A DNA stretch of 64,000 nucleotides from Pseudomonas haemolytica (GTDB lineage: Bacteria > Pseudomonadota > Gammaproteobacteria > Pseudomonadales > Pseudomonadaceae): the NCBI RefSeq assembly GCF_009659625.1, contig NZ_VOIW01000006.1, positions 124,001 to 188,000 on the forward strand, read 5' to 3'. Below are positions 25,401 through 34,676 of this stretch, piece by piece. Numbering within the stretch: the first letter of the stretch is position 1; each line of letters starts with the position of its first letter. The notes below the pieces were generated by a model, which worked only from the letters and a program-made list of their open reading frames with translations, searched no databases and was not told where the DNA came from. The position numbers and the translations under genes are program-made.

Positions 25401-27279
25401 GGACGACGCCCGCGACCGGCTGGCGAAACAGATGGTAGACCTGCGGGCAGATTGGTCAAGGCTCGCCAACACAGCTGCGATTCCAGCGTTGCACGCCAGA
25501 ATGACTCAACGCCATGAGCAACGGCGCCTTTCCACCGCACGGGCCAGGGTCGAGTGGGAGATCGCCGTTGAGCAGTATCTGAAGCAAGGTCATGAGTCAG
25601 TTTCCATGCTGCAGGAAATGGAAAGCCTCGGCGGTGAACTGGTGGTGGCCGACAGGACCGATCCGAAACATGTAAAACGTCGCAACAGCAACACCAAGGC
25701 CCTGTTTGATTATTGGGGCGCGGTCTATGAGGTCATGTCGCAAAAACTCTTGGACACGCTTCAAACCGAGCGCGGCGAAACGGAAGATGAAGTGCATGAC
25801 CGCGTCAATACGCAGTTACCCAATGGCATCACCGACGCCTACGAGGAATTCAGGCACATCAGGAAGCAGCAATTTGAGGTGCTCAAACAGAAGATCGAGC
25901 CTGCCCAACACGTCGAGAATATCCTCCAGCAAGCAGACCCTGCCTTGCGCCAACTGCTATTGCAGGACAGCCCCAGCGATCAAAACATCTCTTCAAGCAC
26001 ACTCAACCAGCATGCACTGATCTTCCTGACTGAACTGGTATTTGATCGCACTCACCCTTCCCGGGAACTCGCCGAGTTTCCATACATCATGGTGCTCACC
26101 GACGCCAAAACCGTCACCAGTGTGTTGGCGCATACGGAAATGCGCAGCACCCGTGGCTACTCGACGCATGAGCAAATTGAGGTGCTCAAGGACGTGCTTG
26201 AGCGCTATGACCGACTGGAGAACGCCGTCAGGTCGCTGGCTGAAATGGGCTCCGGCTTTGTGCGCGAGGAATATCGGGCAACCTTCCTCGATGAGATTGG
26301 CAGCGCCCGTACCGACCTTGAAGCCGAACTGGCCGACCTGATTCTTTCAGAAGAAGGGTTCGCTCACCTACCCAGACTACCTGCCCCCGCGCGTGAAAAA
26401 CCCGCCACCCGCCGAGTCATCAGGACGCGCAACCAACGCACGCTGGTGGGTGACCTGCGTGCGCCTCAGCCAGACATGCCGGGCAATTTTGTCGATATCA
26501 CCGACCCCCACACCAAGAAGATTGTCGCCAGCTACCACGAGCACGCCGCTGAAGGTGTATGGACTGAGGTTGTCCAAGCGGCGCCGGTCGTATCACCGAG
26601 CGCGCCGGTAAAGCGCTCGTTGAACACGATTAAACGCAGTGCAGAATCCGTATTTGCCGAAAGGGCAAGAATTGAGCGCACGATACGCGACCAACAGCGA
26701 AAACTTGGCGATCCCACACGACGGGAAACCCTGCGCCCGGTGGAATGGGAAGACATGTTGACCCAGCATGCGAGCAAAATCGAAGCCTTGGCCAATGAGA
26801 TCAAAAAAGACCATGCCACCCACGCCGAGGCTGATGACTTGATCAAGGCCTACGGTGACAGGGCGCGGGCCGCTCGCAACCTGGCTCACGAGGTGCGCGC
26901 GCAGGGCTACATGCAACAGCTCCCCAAAGCTGAAAACATCGACTACCTGCACCAAAAAGGCTTCATCGATATCAACCTGGTCAAAAGCCGAAAACTACTG
27001 GCAGCCGGTGATTTTCTGACCGAATACTCAGTGAAGGACAAACAAACGCTCAAGGTGTTGTGGTATGCGCACTTCCACTACCCCACGGAGCTGACGCCGG
27101 CAGCGCAACACAGCTTCGCCCACTTGAAACTCCCGGCGCAGCAATCATTGACGCGCCGGCAGGTGATCGAACAAGCCGCGGCAGATAACCGCACTGCCGT
27201 CCTGATGGACAAAGCCTTGATCAGACCGCCCCTGGATCAGAAATTGTTCCTGATACTGGAACCGCCGCTGCAAGCGTAA
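22468..27279 (+). CDS. Giant DUF6543-type (dermonecrotic toxin domain) protein
   Basis: A 1603-residue protein of the Pseudomonas family annotated as dermonecrotic-toxin/DUF6543 domain proteins. No Sec signal is present. The DUF6543-like part covers roughly residues 320-690, with the conserved-looking AVAAGYPGGAG. Two hydrophobic stretches follow (about 701-735 and 753-772), which could insert into membrane. A GLYRIGQTWHASVGG module lies near 870, and the C-terminal half (from about 934) is charged and predicted coiled coil (LDAQLRKQRDRIATLKRD). The start at 22468 has an AAAGGA site; the longer frame runs into metH's downstream hairpin. I recognise no catalytic motif at the C-terminus. It converges with the NEL-ligase gene. 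A host-directed toxin is likely; the target is unknown. Confidence 0.8.
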   Translation: MPDLPVAQSPLPAQAIHSHFATRPALFSVVFKALRAGIREHYPSLKVDLLTLKLAGPTPCGANTCYAFPLLINVAMAHVLNPRLLDLRPQNGLPYYLSPISGGRLADIDMQVIAHIIDELPGSLYLHFQADLAAYWSETDSLGSSRWQWLGEWLNGQMTAAAAGRQGLSDTHRDMLATTAAWPARVERLPRSTPTTYAYFIETTLSKAGKEVCLLTPDLLLVRDRQVLLCSVAGVVEPFDSLDAFGEAWGARMQAQFQFDSLTWRRNEPDGNVFEQQAGLILNQQLEDLEALDYQGQSEAALDRTLETLTDPALLFTQTAVPAPAHLQKVDEKLPAWLKQATANERFAYHRHLQDMAQVLRLNQGRSFNEGVENIHDFSRNALRKQMQADHADHDPDDVLLDFAVAAGYPGGAGIIEHVQLSLTELAVKNLAGKPKGTLTLRSKTAGALPGWLSEDYLLGSQGLIQRVDIGTAYPQKIKDLLLSDTVDARRREKLFTRELKVQLPMRALEYAIRQQHGVTATGYRYVKALMGETPADRVVDGQEIVLRPLALCRKAGATPDAVSNFFVIEPRDATVGPHVLYRPLYAEALFQYPTRQALLEALASPGELKSSVLTWLSDTARPIYDNGGIKQPHIIRFLPGDEFAPPEDPAPATLAVDEGAEEWLQSQINGQLLSHLFGSTARAMVDLADRESVSNHESRWAIVMEGAWLLFNTLLLPLVRGPAMLAGWFLVMVSSLEQDLAGLDSSDPTTRELALIDLLLNTAMLLLHATSASPRSRQPLARPAPEENVLRLATWRHPAGRPPQPGQSLIRHGAVTLPGEPPATGRTALDFSRSLASPQAGAKLLKALLDVHVPWPETLPPPEASGPLMGLYRIGQTWHASVGGLLFQVSVVPGFGEVYLVDPQRPLHPGFKLVSDSQGHWRLERKARLEGGMPKKKLDAQLRKQRDRIATLKRDLSALEDRFVPVAIKSVELKFALDDARDRLAKQMVDLRADWSRLANTAAIPALHARMTQRHEQRRLSTARARVEWEIAVEQYLKQGHESVSMLQEMESLGGELVVADRTDPKHVKRRNSNTKALFDYWGAVYEVMSQKLLDTLQTERGETEDEVHDRVNTQLPNGITDAYEEFRHIRKQQFEVLKQKIEPAQHVENILQQADPALRQLLLQDSPSDQNISSSTLNQHALIFLTELVFDRTHPSRELAEFPYIMVLTDAKTVTSVLAHTEMRSTRGYSTHEQIEVLKDVLERYDRLENAVRSLAEMGSGFVREEYRATFLDEIGSARTDLEAELADLILSEEGFAHLPRLPAPAREKPATRRVIRTRNQRTLVGDLRAPQPDMPGNFVDITDPHTKKIVASYHEHAAEGVWTEVVQAAPVVSPSAPVKRSLNTIKRSAESVFAERARIERTIRDQQRKLGDPTRRETLRPVEWEDMLTQHASKIEALANEIKKDHATHAEADDLIKAYGDRARAARNLAHEVRAQGYMQQLPKAENIDYLHQKGFIDINLVKSRKLLAAGDFLTEYSVKDKQTLKVLWYAHFHYPTELTPAAQHSFAHLKLPAQQSLTRRQVIEQAAADNRTAVLMDKALIRPPLDQKLFLILEPPLQA

Positions 27280-27293
27280 CCTGCCAACCAATG

Positions 27294-27325
27294 GCCCCCA
27301 TACCCGCCCCTGCGGGTATGGGGGC
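27294..27325. terminator. Shared bidirectional terminator between the two giant genes
   Basis: A perfect 14-bp stem, GCCCCCATACCCGC and its complement, closes a 4-nt CCCT loop. It lies in the 54 nt between the convergent stops at 27279 and 27334. The T-tract is short on the plus strand, but the stem is very stable and would serve both genes. Confidence 0.85.
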
Positions 27326-27333
27326 TTGAAAAA

Positions 27334-30300
27334 CTACTGCTTCCAGGACGGACCGGGTTGCGGCGATGCCGGTCTCGGCGGTGAGGTCTCAACCGTGCCG
27401 GTCGATAGCTCCAGCACCTCCTTTCGCGACAGCTCAAGCAGCTTCTGCGCCCGCACGCTGCCCAACTCGACCTCCAACAGGGTCAACTCCACCTCGTAGC
27501 GTTCCTGGCTCTCGGTGCCGGGTTGCCTGGCACTGTGTGCGTCCTCCAATGCATCCTGACGCCGTAAAGCATTTTGCTCCAGCGTAGTGAAAGCGTCGGG
27601 GTAGCGCTCGCGCAGGTAATTGAGCCAATAATCCCGGGCAATCAGGCTTTCATAAAACCCGTCGGACTCCTCCGCCGCGAGCACCAGCGCACGCGCGCTA
27701 TTCAAGGCCTGCCCGCTGAGCGGCGTAGCAAACGCCATGTAGGTGGGTTGCCCTGGCAGGTCGAGACCGTCTGGCCAACCGCGGGTCATACCGATGCGGT
27801 ACTGCAAGCGTACTTCGGCCCTGTCCAGCCCCTGGGCATTGCGTTCGGCCAAGGTGTCGACCTGGTCGAGCCGGAACAGTTGCCGGGACAGGTCCAATAA
27901 CCGCTGGCCACGCAGCCTCAAGTTGTGGACCGGAACGTCACGCAACACACGCTCCTCGAACACCAGCACCTCCATTGCACTGAACGTAAGGGTGCGCCCA
28001 TCGATACAGGTATTGTGGGTTTGCGAGGCCGCGAACAACGTCTCGCGCTGCTGCGCATTGCTGGCGGCCGCTTCGATCACCTCCCAGACCCGCCGGGTTA
28101 GATCAGTGCGGGTGAACCTGAACTCCGGGGTATCACGCAGTCGCGAGAGCAAATGAAAAAAGGGTGCGTGGCCGGGCTCCTGGGTCAGTTGCAGCCACAG
28201 TTGCCGCCTGGATGCGGCCAGGGCCGACGGCGTGTTCATCAGCCAGGACGCCAGCGCCGCTTCACCCGCCTCACCCGCCGGGTCAAGAATGATTTCCAAA
28301 GGCTCATAGGCCGCCCCGGCGTCATTATCATCGTCGGAGTCACCGTCCGAATCAGCGCCGGAGTCGCTTCCAGAGCCGATGTCGGAGTCGCTTTCTAGCG
28401 CGGCAATCCTGAGGTTGATGTCCTCGCGGGTCAGGCCCATGACGCCCTGCCCCTGGTGGGCATCGCTGTAGTGCCTGAGCTGCTCCAGCGCGTTGAGCGA
28501 CAGCTGGTGATTGTCGGCCAGGTTCGTTCCGGTCACCAATTGATCGTGACTGCCCCCCAGCAAGCGGTCCGGAAACGTCGTCAGGGCATTACCGCTGAGG
28601 TTCAGCGTACGCAGGTCGGTGGCCTCCAATGCGCCGTCGGGCCACTGGGCAATGTCGTTGTAGCCGAGATCGAGGGCTTCCAGGCGGCTGAAGGCGCTGG
28701 TGCTGAACTCGCTCAGGTTGTTGTGGCCGAGGTCCAGACGGCGCAAGCGTTCACCGCCCAATTGGCGGTACAGGGGCTCTGGATCACTGAAAGCGTTGGC
28801 GGCCAATTCCAGTTGCTCCAGCTGGCCCATGTGTTGCACCGCCTCGGGCAACGCGGTCAGCTCGTTGCCGCTCAGAACCAGCTTGCGCAAGGCCGGGAAG
28901 CTGTTGAGGAAGCCATCGGCGCCTTGCCCCGAGAAGCGCACACCGGTCAAGTCCAGGCTGCGCACATGCTGAAAGCGCAGGTCCAATTCAGGCAGATGGT
29001 CGATTTGCAGGCCGTGCAGGCTCAGCTCGGCCTCTGCATCACCAGACACCCCACGCTGCCAGCATTCACTGATTTTGGCCGCTGCCAGTTGCCGTTCTTC
29101 GGCCAATACGCTCACGTCCGCTGCATGCAAATCGCGGGTATACAGCCAGCCATTGAGCTGACGCGTCAGGGACTCGCACTCCCGGAGCCATGCGCTCAGT
29201 TGCGTGTCTATCTGTGGGTCGCTCAACCCGCTGTCACGCAGTTGCTCCAGCCGTTGCAGCGCCTGATCCTCGGTCAGCGCCGGGTTCAACTGTTGCAAGC
29301 GCTTGGCAAAGCCCGCAACGCCTTCCGCGGCTTCTATTGGTCCAGGCAGTGGCAATAAATAACGCGCCATCGACCAGCCGGTTTCTTCCGGTGGAAAAGC
29401 GGCTGGCAGGGCTTGATGTTCAAACCGGATCAGCGCTCCTTCGGGCAAACCTTGAGCGGATTCAACTCGCTGGCGTGCCGCCTTGAGCGCAACCTCACCG
29501 TCCGGGAGGAAGCGGTTCCCCGCCAGGTTGACCTTCATCATCAACGCGTCGTTCGCCAACACGGATGACGGCAATGTCGGCAGTTGATTATCGCGTAAGT
29601 CGAGCCACGCCAGCTGCGGCAAACCCTCGGCCCCGGTTGGCCAGGCCTGCAATTGGCTCGCTCGCGCATTCAGCGCCTTGAGATGCGTGAACTCACTGAC
29701 ATCCAACGCCTTCAGTGGGTTATGGCTTAGATTCAATTGCTCCAGGCTGCTCAGACCATTGAGTTGCGTCTGGACCGCTGGCGTGGCCACCAGGCTGTTG
29801 TTGGACAGGTCGAGTCGGCTCAAGGCAGGCAGGTCGCCTGGGCCGATGGGTAATTCGGTCAAACCATGGCCGCGCAGTTCAAGGGTTTGCGTGCCGCTGA
29901 ATGCGCGAATAAAACCACGGGTCTGTTCTATGGACTCACCCAGCCAGCCCAGGCGCAACGTGCGCACATGGGAAAAGGTGGCAGCCGGCAGTTGCGGCAG
30001 TTCAACCGTGCTCACCGGCAAGGACCCGGCGTCCACTCGAAACTCCGGCGCTGGCAACTCAAGCACCGATACGTTGGCCGTCAATTCATAACGCTGGGCT
30101 ACCGCCCCGCGCCAGCTGGCTTCGAGGGCATTGATAACGTGTGCGTTGGCACCCGTTTGCCAGGGTAGCGAACGTAACCTGAGGCGCGACGCCGGCGTGG
30201 CCGGATGATAGAACCGCGCAAAAAGCCCGTTGTACTCTGCCGCCAGGGCTTCGATAGCAGCAAAGCGGGTGACTGGGGTATTCCAGGTGGTCATGATTTT

Positions 30301-33300
30301 TTCGTGCAAGGCGCCCGTCAGCGGCGAAGGGCCCAGCAACGACTGCAACTCACCCCTGGCGTACTCGCGGACCATCTGGTGCAGGTCAGCCAGGTGAACC
30401 CGTTCGCCCCGATAGTCTTTCACGTACTTATACGCGGGCGTGAATGCCTCGCGGGTGAAGCTTGACCAGTCCAGCGACAGGCCCGCCCACAGGTCTTCAT
30501 GCCCGGTATACAGGCTCTCAGGCAATGCGCGGATACTGGTGTTGGCCAGGTCAAGGCGCTCCAGCTGGGCCAGGTTTTCAGCATAAGCCGGCCACTGCGA
30601 GAGCGCGTGAGGCGCATCGAACTTCAGCTGTTTCAACTGCACAAGCGCGGACAAATCCAGGTTGTTGAGTGCCGCTGGAGAAAACCCGCTGCACTCGATA
30701 TGCAGCGCCTGCAGCGAAGTGAGCGCATTGAGTTTCGAGGAGAAATCCGACGCCAGCGACGACGCATCTGCCTTGAACGTCAGGTGCTTGAGCTGAGTCA
30801 TCTCGCTCACCGCCTTGGGCACGGTCGTCAGCGGCGATATGCCGAAGGTAGCCGGGTCCCACACGCGACCGCTCTCACCAATAGACAGACTGCTCACATT
30901 AGGAAATCGCGCCAGAAAGGCATCCGCGTTAGCGTCGCTCAAACCGCGCCCACCCACCGACAGCTCGCGGATATGCGCAAAGTCAGCCATCAGCGGCGGC
31001 AACGGCTCATTGATCACAATCGACAGTCGTTCGGCACCCGGTACTTCCTTCGCCAGCGGTGCGCGCCGCCACTGTGCCTTGAGCAACTGGGCGACCTGGG
31101 TTCTATGCAGGTACGCAGAATTGTCCGGCGCGGCGCTGAACGGGTCCAGCGCCACCGGAGGCCGGCCCACCCACTGGTCAAGGGTTGATGCCAACTCTGC
31201 ATATTCGCGCCTGCGGTTTTCCAGGAGGTTGAAGATTGCCTTGTCGCTCCTGCCCGGCTGTTGCAACTGGCGAATATAAGCACTGGCCTGGGCGTCGCTC
31301 AGTTCCGGGTAGATCACCCGCGCCCGCGCCGCAAGATTTGCCCTCACGTCGACCTCACGTCCGCTGGCGTAGTACCCCACCCGTGTGTCGTTGACCCGCA
31401 CGGGTGGCTTGGGACGCTGGCCCTGCGGTGCTGTTTCACTGCGATAACGGTCGGCAAACTCAATGATTTTTTCCTGCAACTCGGCGCTCTGGCCGACCTG
31501 AGGCACGCCCAGCCCGCGCCGTGCTTCATCAGGCAAGGCGTGCATCAGCGAGGCATAAAAATTGTCGCCCTGTTTGGGCAGGCTGTTGAGTGCTTCACCG
31601 CGCGCATTGAAAGCCTGAAAGCGTGAGTTTTTTCTCACCAGGTACTTCTTGTCGCGTGCCGACTCGCTGCCAATGCTGTCCAGCAGCGTGCCGCTGTCAC
31701 TGTCTGCGCGCACCTCCAGGCGCAGCGTGTCCGGCCAGCCCGGCAGTTTTTCCAGGCAATGCAGTGCCAGGCGTCGGCTATCCCCCGAGGCCATGTTTTC
31801 GCTGCGTAAACCGGCATAGGCACGGGTTTGGCGACCCTGGCGCGCATACCAGCGGGCCTCTTCCAGCAAGGTCAGGGGCACCCGGTGTGCGTCCTCCAGT
31901 TGTTTGAGATCATCAGGCCGCGCGTGCGCCAACGCTTCCTCGGCGCCCGCTTCGCTAAGCCCGGGACATGCGCGCTGCAACCGCCGGACCTGGCTCGACA
32001 CCGGCTCCGTGCCGGCGTAGAGGCTGTCGAAAATCGCCGGCTTGCGGGTCAGGGCGTAATCAGTGAGTTGCTTGCCAAACTCTTGCGGCCGCAGCTCCAC
32101 CACCCGTGCGCCCTGCGCGCCCAGCAGGCCGACGACGTCCTGCTCATCAAGCACCGCCAGAATGTGCGCCGGCAGTTGGCCGCCGAGGATATCGGCACGG
32201 CTGATCCTGATCGGCGCCTTGGCAGTCGCGCCGCGTGGCAGACGCTCGGAGCGATACTTGACGGACGCGCCCGATAAACCCGGTGCCTCGAATACCTCAA
32301 GCACCCGCGTTTTTGGCCAACCGGGCATTTCCGCCACCAGCGGCAGCGCGTACAAATAGCGGTCATCAATCGGTTGGGTGCCGCGCAGTTGTTCGATCAC
32401 CTGGCCGGTGTCGGCGTCGGCCTTGAACAAGCGCATCGCATCCCTCAGCTCGGGCGGCGGTGGCGCGAGGTCCATGTGCATTTTGCGCAGCGCGTTGTCG
32501 CTGACACCGCTGACATCCGCCACCTTGATCAGCTCGGTATCGGAAAACGCCTCGGTGGTATGGCCCATGCGCCGCAGCAGGGTCAGGCGGTCCCATTCCA
32601 GTGGCCGCTCCAGGGTGTGGCGCCAGGCGCCACGGCCGTTGCTTTGAAGAATCGGCTGGTAGGCAGCGGCGTCGCTCGGGTGCTTGATGCGCCACTGCTG
32701 GGTCGACGCCTCAAAGAACTGCTCGTAAACCTTATTGCCCTGGCGGATATAGGTCTTGCCCTGCAGTTGATGCTGCCCCAGCGCGTTCGGCCCTGGGCCG
32801 GCATCTAGCGCGACCGGGCTTTCATAGCCACTCAAGTCGGGCTTCCACAGGCGGGTTTCGCCGTTGGGCAACGTCACGGGGCTAAGGTGTTCAATCACCG
32901 GTTCCGGCTTGACTGCCCTGAATCTACTCACCGCTGCACCCACGCCGGCCATGACAGCCAGCTGCGCGAGGTTCTCGGCCACGTCGACCAGGTGCGCCTT
33001 GGCCGCGCGCTTGTCGCCCTCTGCCCATTCGATCGAGCCTTCCAGGGTTTCGTACAGCAACTGCCCGGCCATCACCGTCAACATGATTTCGCCCAGGACC
33101 GGGACGAACATGGAGACCATGTTCAGCCCCAGCAAGCCGATTTCCAGCAGATGGGCGAGTTTTGCTTCACGCGCCTTGATATCGACTTCGGCGGTGGGCA
33201 CCGCATGGCTGCGGGCATCGGCATACACCTTGTCGCGGTTTTGCTCAAACAGGTAGTCCCACAGGTCCACATTGTCCGCCCACGGCCCGCGCCCCTTGCG

Positions 33301-34563
33301 GGTGACATAAGAGGGCGCGATATACGGATCGGGTGCCGGTTCCATTTTTGCCGGACTCGCCGGTGGCAGCTCCTTGATATGGGTGGCGGGCGACAGCTCA
33401 CTGACCGTCTCGATGATGGTGCGCCACGGCGACGTCAAAGGGCCGCCCGGGGAATCGGCAGCCGCCTGGGTGAATTGGCTGTAGTAATACCCGCGCTGCG
33501 CATACGGCACGAACTGGCTGAAAAAGCGCTGGTAGGCCGTGGGGCTGGCATCGTTGGCCTGCATGCCGTCTCTGGCGGTGAACAGGCGCTTGAATTCCTG
33601 GCGCATCTGCGCGGCGGTATAGCGCTTGAGCGCATGCTCCGGGTCTTGGGGAATGTAGAGAATCACTTCGTCGTTGTAGCGGTACTTCTTGCCGATCACG
33701 AAGGCCACGCAGCCGGTCATGCGCTTTTTCATCAGGCCCATATCGTTGAACCAGACTTGCTTGTCACCCATCCTCGGGTGCACTTCGCCATTGATCACCG
33801 AGACGATCATCCTGTGGTCCGCAGGCTCGATGTCCCGGGTCAATAACGCCTGGTCAGCGGCAGCGCGCATCGCGGCTTTCTGGCTGGCGATGAACCGTTG
33901 GCGCAGGGTCGCCTTGGCCGTGGCATCGGCAGGCTCGAAGAACGTCTTCAGGTAGGCCTGGTATTTGGCGCCCACATCCAGGCCACGGCACAGCGTCAGG
34001 AACTGGCTGACCGTCAGGTTAAGCGTGGTGGCTTCAAAGGTGTCAGGGCTGGCCGCCTGTACCACAAAGCCGGAACTTTCATGGTAGGCAGCGCTTTTGC
34101 ACTCCCAGGCTTCGAAGTTATGCAGTGCAGCTTGCAGCATCGACAACTTGAGGAATTCGAACGACGACACTTCCAGCTCCAGCACCGTCACCGCCAGCGG
34201 GCGGCGCAGGCACAGCAGGGTCTTGTCGACGTCAACGTTCACCTGGTACTGGTCTTTCAAGGCCTTGAGCAGTAAGGGCCGAGCGAAGGTGTCGACGTCC
34301 TGGAACGTGGCCATGCTTTTGTCGAGTCGAGTCTGGGCCAGGGTGCTGGCCTTGATGCTGGCAGTGACGGTCTTGCGCTGTTCGGGCGAGGCGTTTATGT
34401 ACCAATCCGGCAAGACCGCCGTGCTGTGTTTAAGCGCCAGGCGGCGGGCCGGTGTTGCGTCGATCAGCCATTGCGGCACAGCCTTTTCGAGGAAGTCGCC
34501 GTGAATACTTAAGGTTGCCGCCGGTGGTTTAGCGACGGTGGAATCAGGGGATAAATCGGACAT
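27334..34563 (-). CDS. Giant LRR protein with NEL-type E3 ubiquitin ligase domain
   Basis: A 2409-residue protein. The N-terminal half is DUF6543/dermonecrotic-toxin-like, with hydrophobic segments around residues 473-505 and 530-545. Leucine-rich repeats follow in three blocks (about 1241-1360, 1540-1680, 1865-2015), with units such as LPALSRLDLSNNSL. A Ser/Asp/Gly acidic tract lies at about 2058-2081. The C-terminal region (about 2098-2390) matches the NEL fold of IpaH/SspH ligases, with the catalytic CxD in HNTCIDGRTLTF (Cys2186). The ATG at 34563 has an AGGAG site flanked by an inverted repeat. NEL ligases act inside eukaryotic cells, so this is probably a host-targeted effector or toxin; the delivery route is unknown. 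Confidence 0.88.
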   Translation of the reverse strand: MSDLSPDSTVAKPPAATLSIHGDFLEKAVPQWLIDATPARRLALKHSTAVLPDWYINASPEQRKTVTASIKASTLAQTRLDKSMATFQDVDTFARPLLLKALKDQYQVNVDVDKTLLCLRRPLAVTVLELEVSSFEFLKLSMLQAALHNFEAWECKSAAYHESSGFVVQAASPDTFEATTLNLTVSQFLTLCRGLDVGAKYQAYLKTFFEPADATAKATLRQRFIASQKAAMRAAADQALLTRDIEPADHRMIVSVINGEVHPRMGDKQVWFNDMGLMKKRMTGCVAFVIGKKYRYNDEVILYIPQDPEHALKRYTAAQMRQEFKRLFTARDGMQANDASPTAYQRFFSQFVPYAQRGYYYSQFTQAAADSPGGPLTSPWRTIIETVSELSPATHIKELPPASPAKMEPAPDPYIAPSYVTRKGRGPWADNVDLWDYLFEQNRDKVYADARSHAVPTAEVDIKAREAKLAHLLEIGLLGLNMVSMFVPVLGEIMLTVMAGQLLYETLEGSIEWAEGDKRAAKAHLVDVAENLAQLAVMAGVGAAVSRFRAVKPEPVIEHLSPVTLPNGETRLWKPDLSGYESPVALDAGPGPNALGQHQLQGKTYIRQGNKVYEQFFEASTQQWRIKHPSDAAAYQPILQSNGRGAWRHTLERPLEWDRLTLLRRMGHTTEAFSDTELIKVADVSGVSDNALRKMHMDLAPPPPELRDAMRLFKADADTGQVIEQLRGTQPIDDRYLYALPLVAEMPGWPKTRVLEVFEAPGLSGASVKYRSERLPRGATAKAPIRISRADILGGQLPAHILAVLDEQDVVGLLGAQGARVVELRPQEFGKQLTDYALTRKPAIFDSLYAGTEPVSSQVRRLQRACPGLSEAGAEEALAHARPDDLKQLEDAHRVPLTLLEEARWYARQGRQTRAYAGLRSENMASGDSRRLALHCLEKLPGWPDTLRLEVRADSDSGTLLDSIGSESARDKKYLVRKNSRFQAFNARGEALNSLPKQGDNFYASLMHALPDEARRGLGVPQVGQSAELQEKIIEFADRYRSETAPQGQRPKPPVRVNDTRVGYYASGREVDVRANLAARARVIYPELSDAQASAYIRQLQQPGRSDKAIFNLLENRRREYAELASTLDQWVGRPPVALDPFSAAPDNSAYLHRTQVAQLLKAQWRRAPLAKEVPGAERLSIVINEPLPPLMADFAHIRELSVGGRGLSDANADAFLARFPNVSSLSIGESGRVWDPATFGISPLTTVPKAVSEMTQLKHLTFKADASSLASDFSSKLNALTSLQALHIECSGFSPAALNNLDLSALVQLKQLKFDAPHALSQWPAYAENLAQLERLDLANTSIRALPESLYTGHEDLWAGLSLDWSSFTREAFTPAYKYVKDYRGERVHLADLHQMVREYARGELQSLLGPSPLTGALHEKIMTTWNTPVTRFAAIEALAAEYNGLFARFYHPATPASRLRLRSLPWQTGANAHVINALEASWRGAVAQRYELTANVSVLELPAPEFRVDAGSLPVSTVELPQLPAATFSHVRTLRLGWLGESIEQTRGFIRAFSGTQTLELRGHGLTELPIGPGDLPALSRLDLSNNSLVATPAVQTQLNGLSSLEQLNLSHNPLKALDVSEFTHLKALNARASQLQAWPTGAEGLPQLAWLDLRDNQLPTLPSSVLANDALMMKVNLAGNRFLPDGEVALKAARQRVESAQGLPEGALIRFEHQALPAAFPPEETGWSMARYLLPLPGPIEAAEGVAGFAKRLQQLNPALTEDQALQRLEQLRDSGLSDPQIDTQLSAWLRECESLTRQLNGWLYTRDLHAADVSVLAEERQLAAAKISECWQRGVSGDAEAELSLHGLQIDHLPELDLRFQHVRSLDLTGVRFSGQGADGFLNSFPALRKLVLSGNELTALPEAVQHMGQLEQLELAANAFSDPEPLYRQLGGERLRRLDLGHNNLSEFSTSAFSRLEALDLGYNDIAQWPDGALEATDLRTLNLSGNALTTFPDRLLGGSHDQLVTGTNLADNHQLSLNALEQLRHYSDAHQGQGVMGLTREDINLRIAALESDSDIGSGSDSGADSDGDSDDDNDAGAAYEPLEIILDPAGEAGEAALASWLMNTPSALAASRRQLWLQLTQEPGHAPFFHLLSRLRDTPEFRFTRTDLTRRVWEVIEAAASNAQQRETLFAASQTHNTCIDGRTLTFSAMEVLVFEERVLRDVPVHNLRLRGQRLLDLSRQLFRLDQVDTLAERNAQGLDRAEVRLQYRIGMTRGWPDGLDLPGQPTYMAFATPLSGQALNSARALVLAAEESDGFYESLIARDYWLNYLRERYPDAFTTLEQNALRRQDALEDAHSARQPGTESQERYEVELTLLEVELGSVRAQKLLELSRKEVLELSTGTVETSPPRPASPQPGPSWKQ

Positions 34564-34593
34564 GCTGTCACTCCTGTGAAATGAAGTGACAGC
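34564..34593 (-). promoter_or_regulatory. Inverted repeat around the NEL-ligase ribosome-binding site
   Basis: On the minus strand GCTGTCACT and AGTGACAGC (9-bp perfect arms) enclose 12 nt that include CACAGG; the AGGAG ribosome-binding site spans loop and 3' arm, and the repeat ends at the ATG. It may limit translation or bind a regulator. Confidence 0.7.
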
Positions 34594-34676
34594 ACATCAC
34601 CGTTCAGCCCAAGGCCGGTGGTGTATAGATACGGGGCGTCTATGCTGTGGTGGAGAGTCTTCGTGACGAGGGTTTT

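Noticed and set aside
27400..34504. Numerous plus-strand open frames opposite the NEL-ligase gene
   Set aside because: All are short overlapping shadows of one continuous 2409-codon frame.
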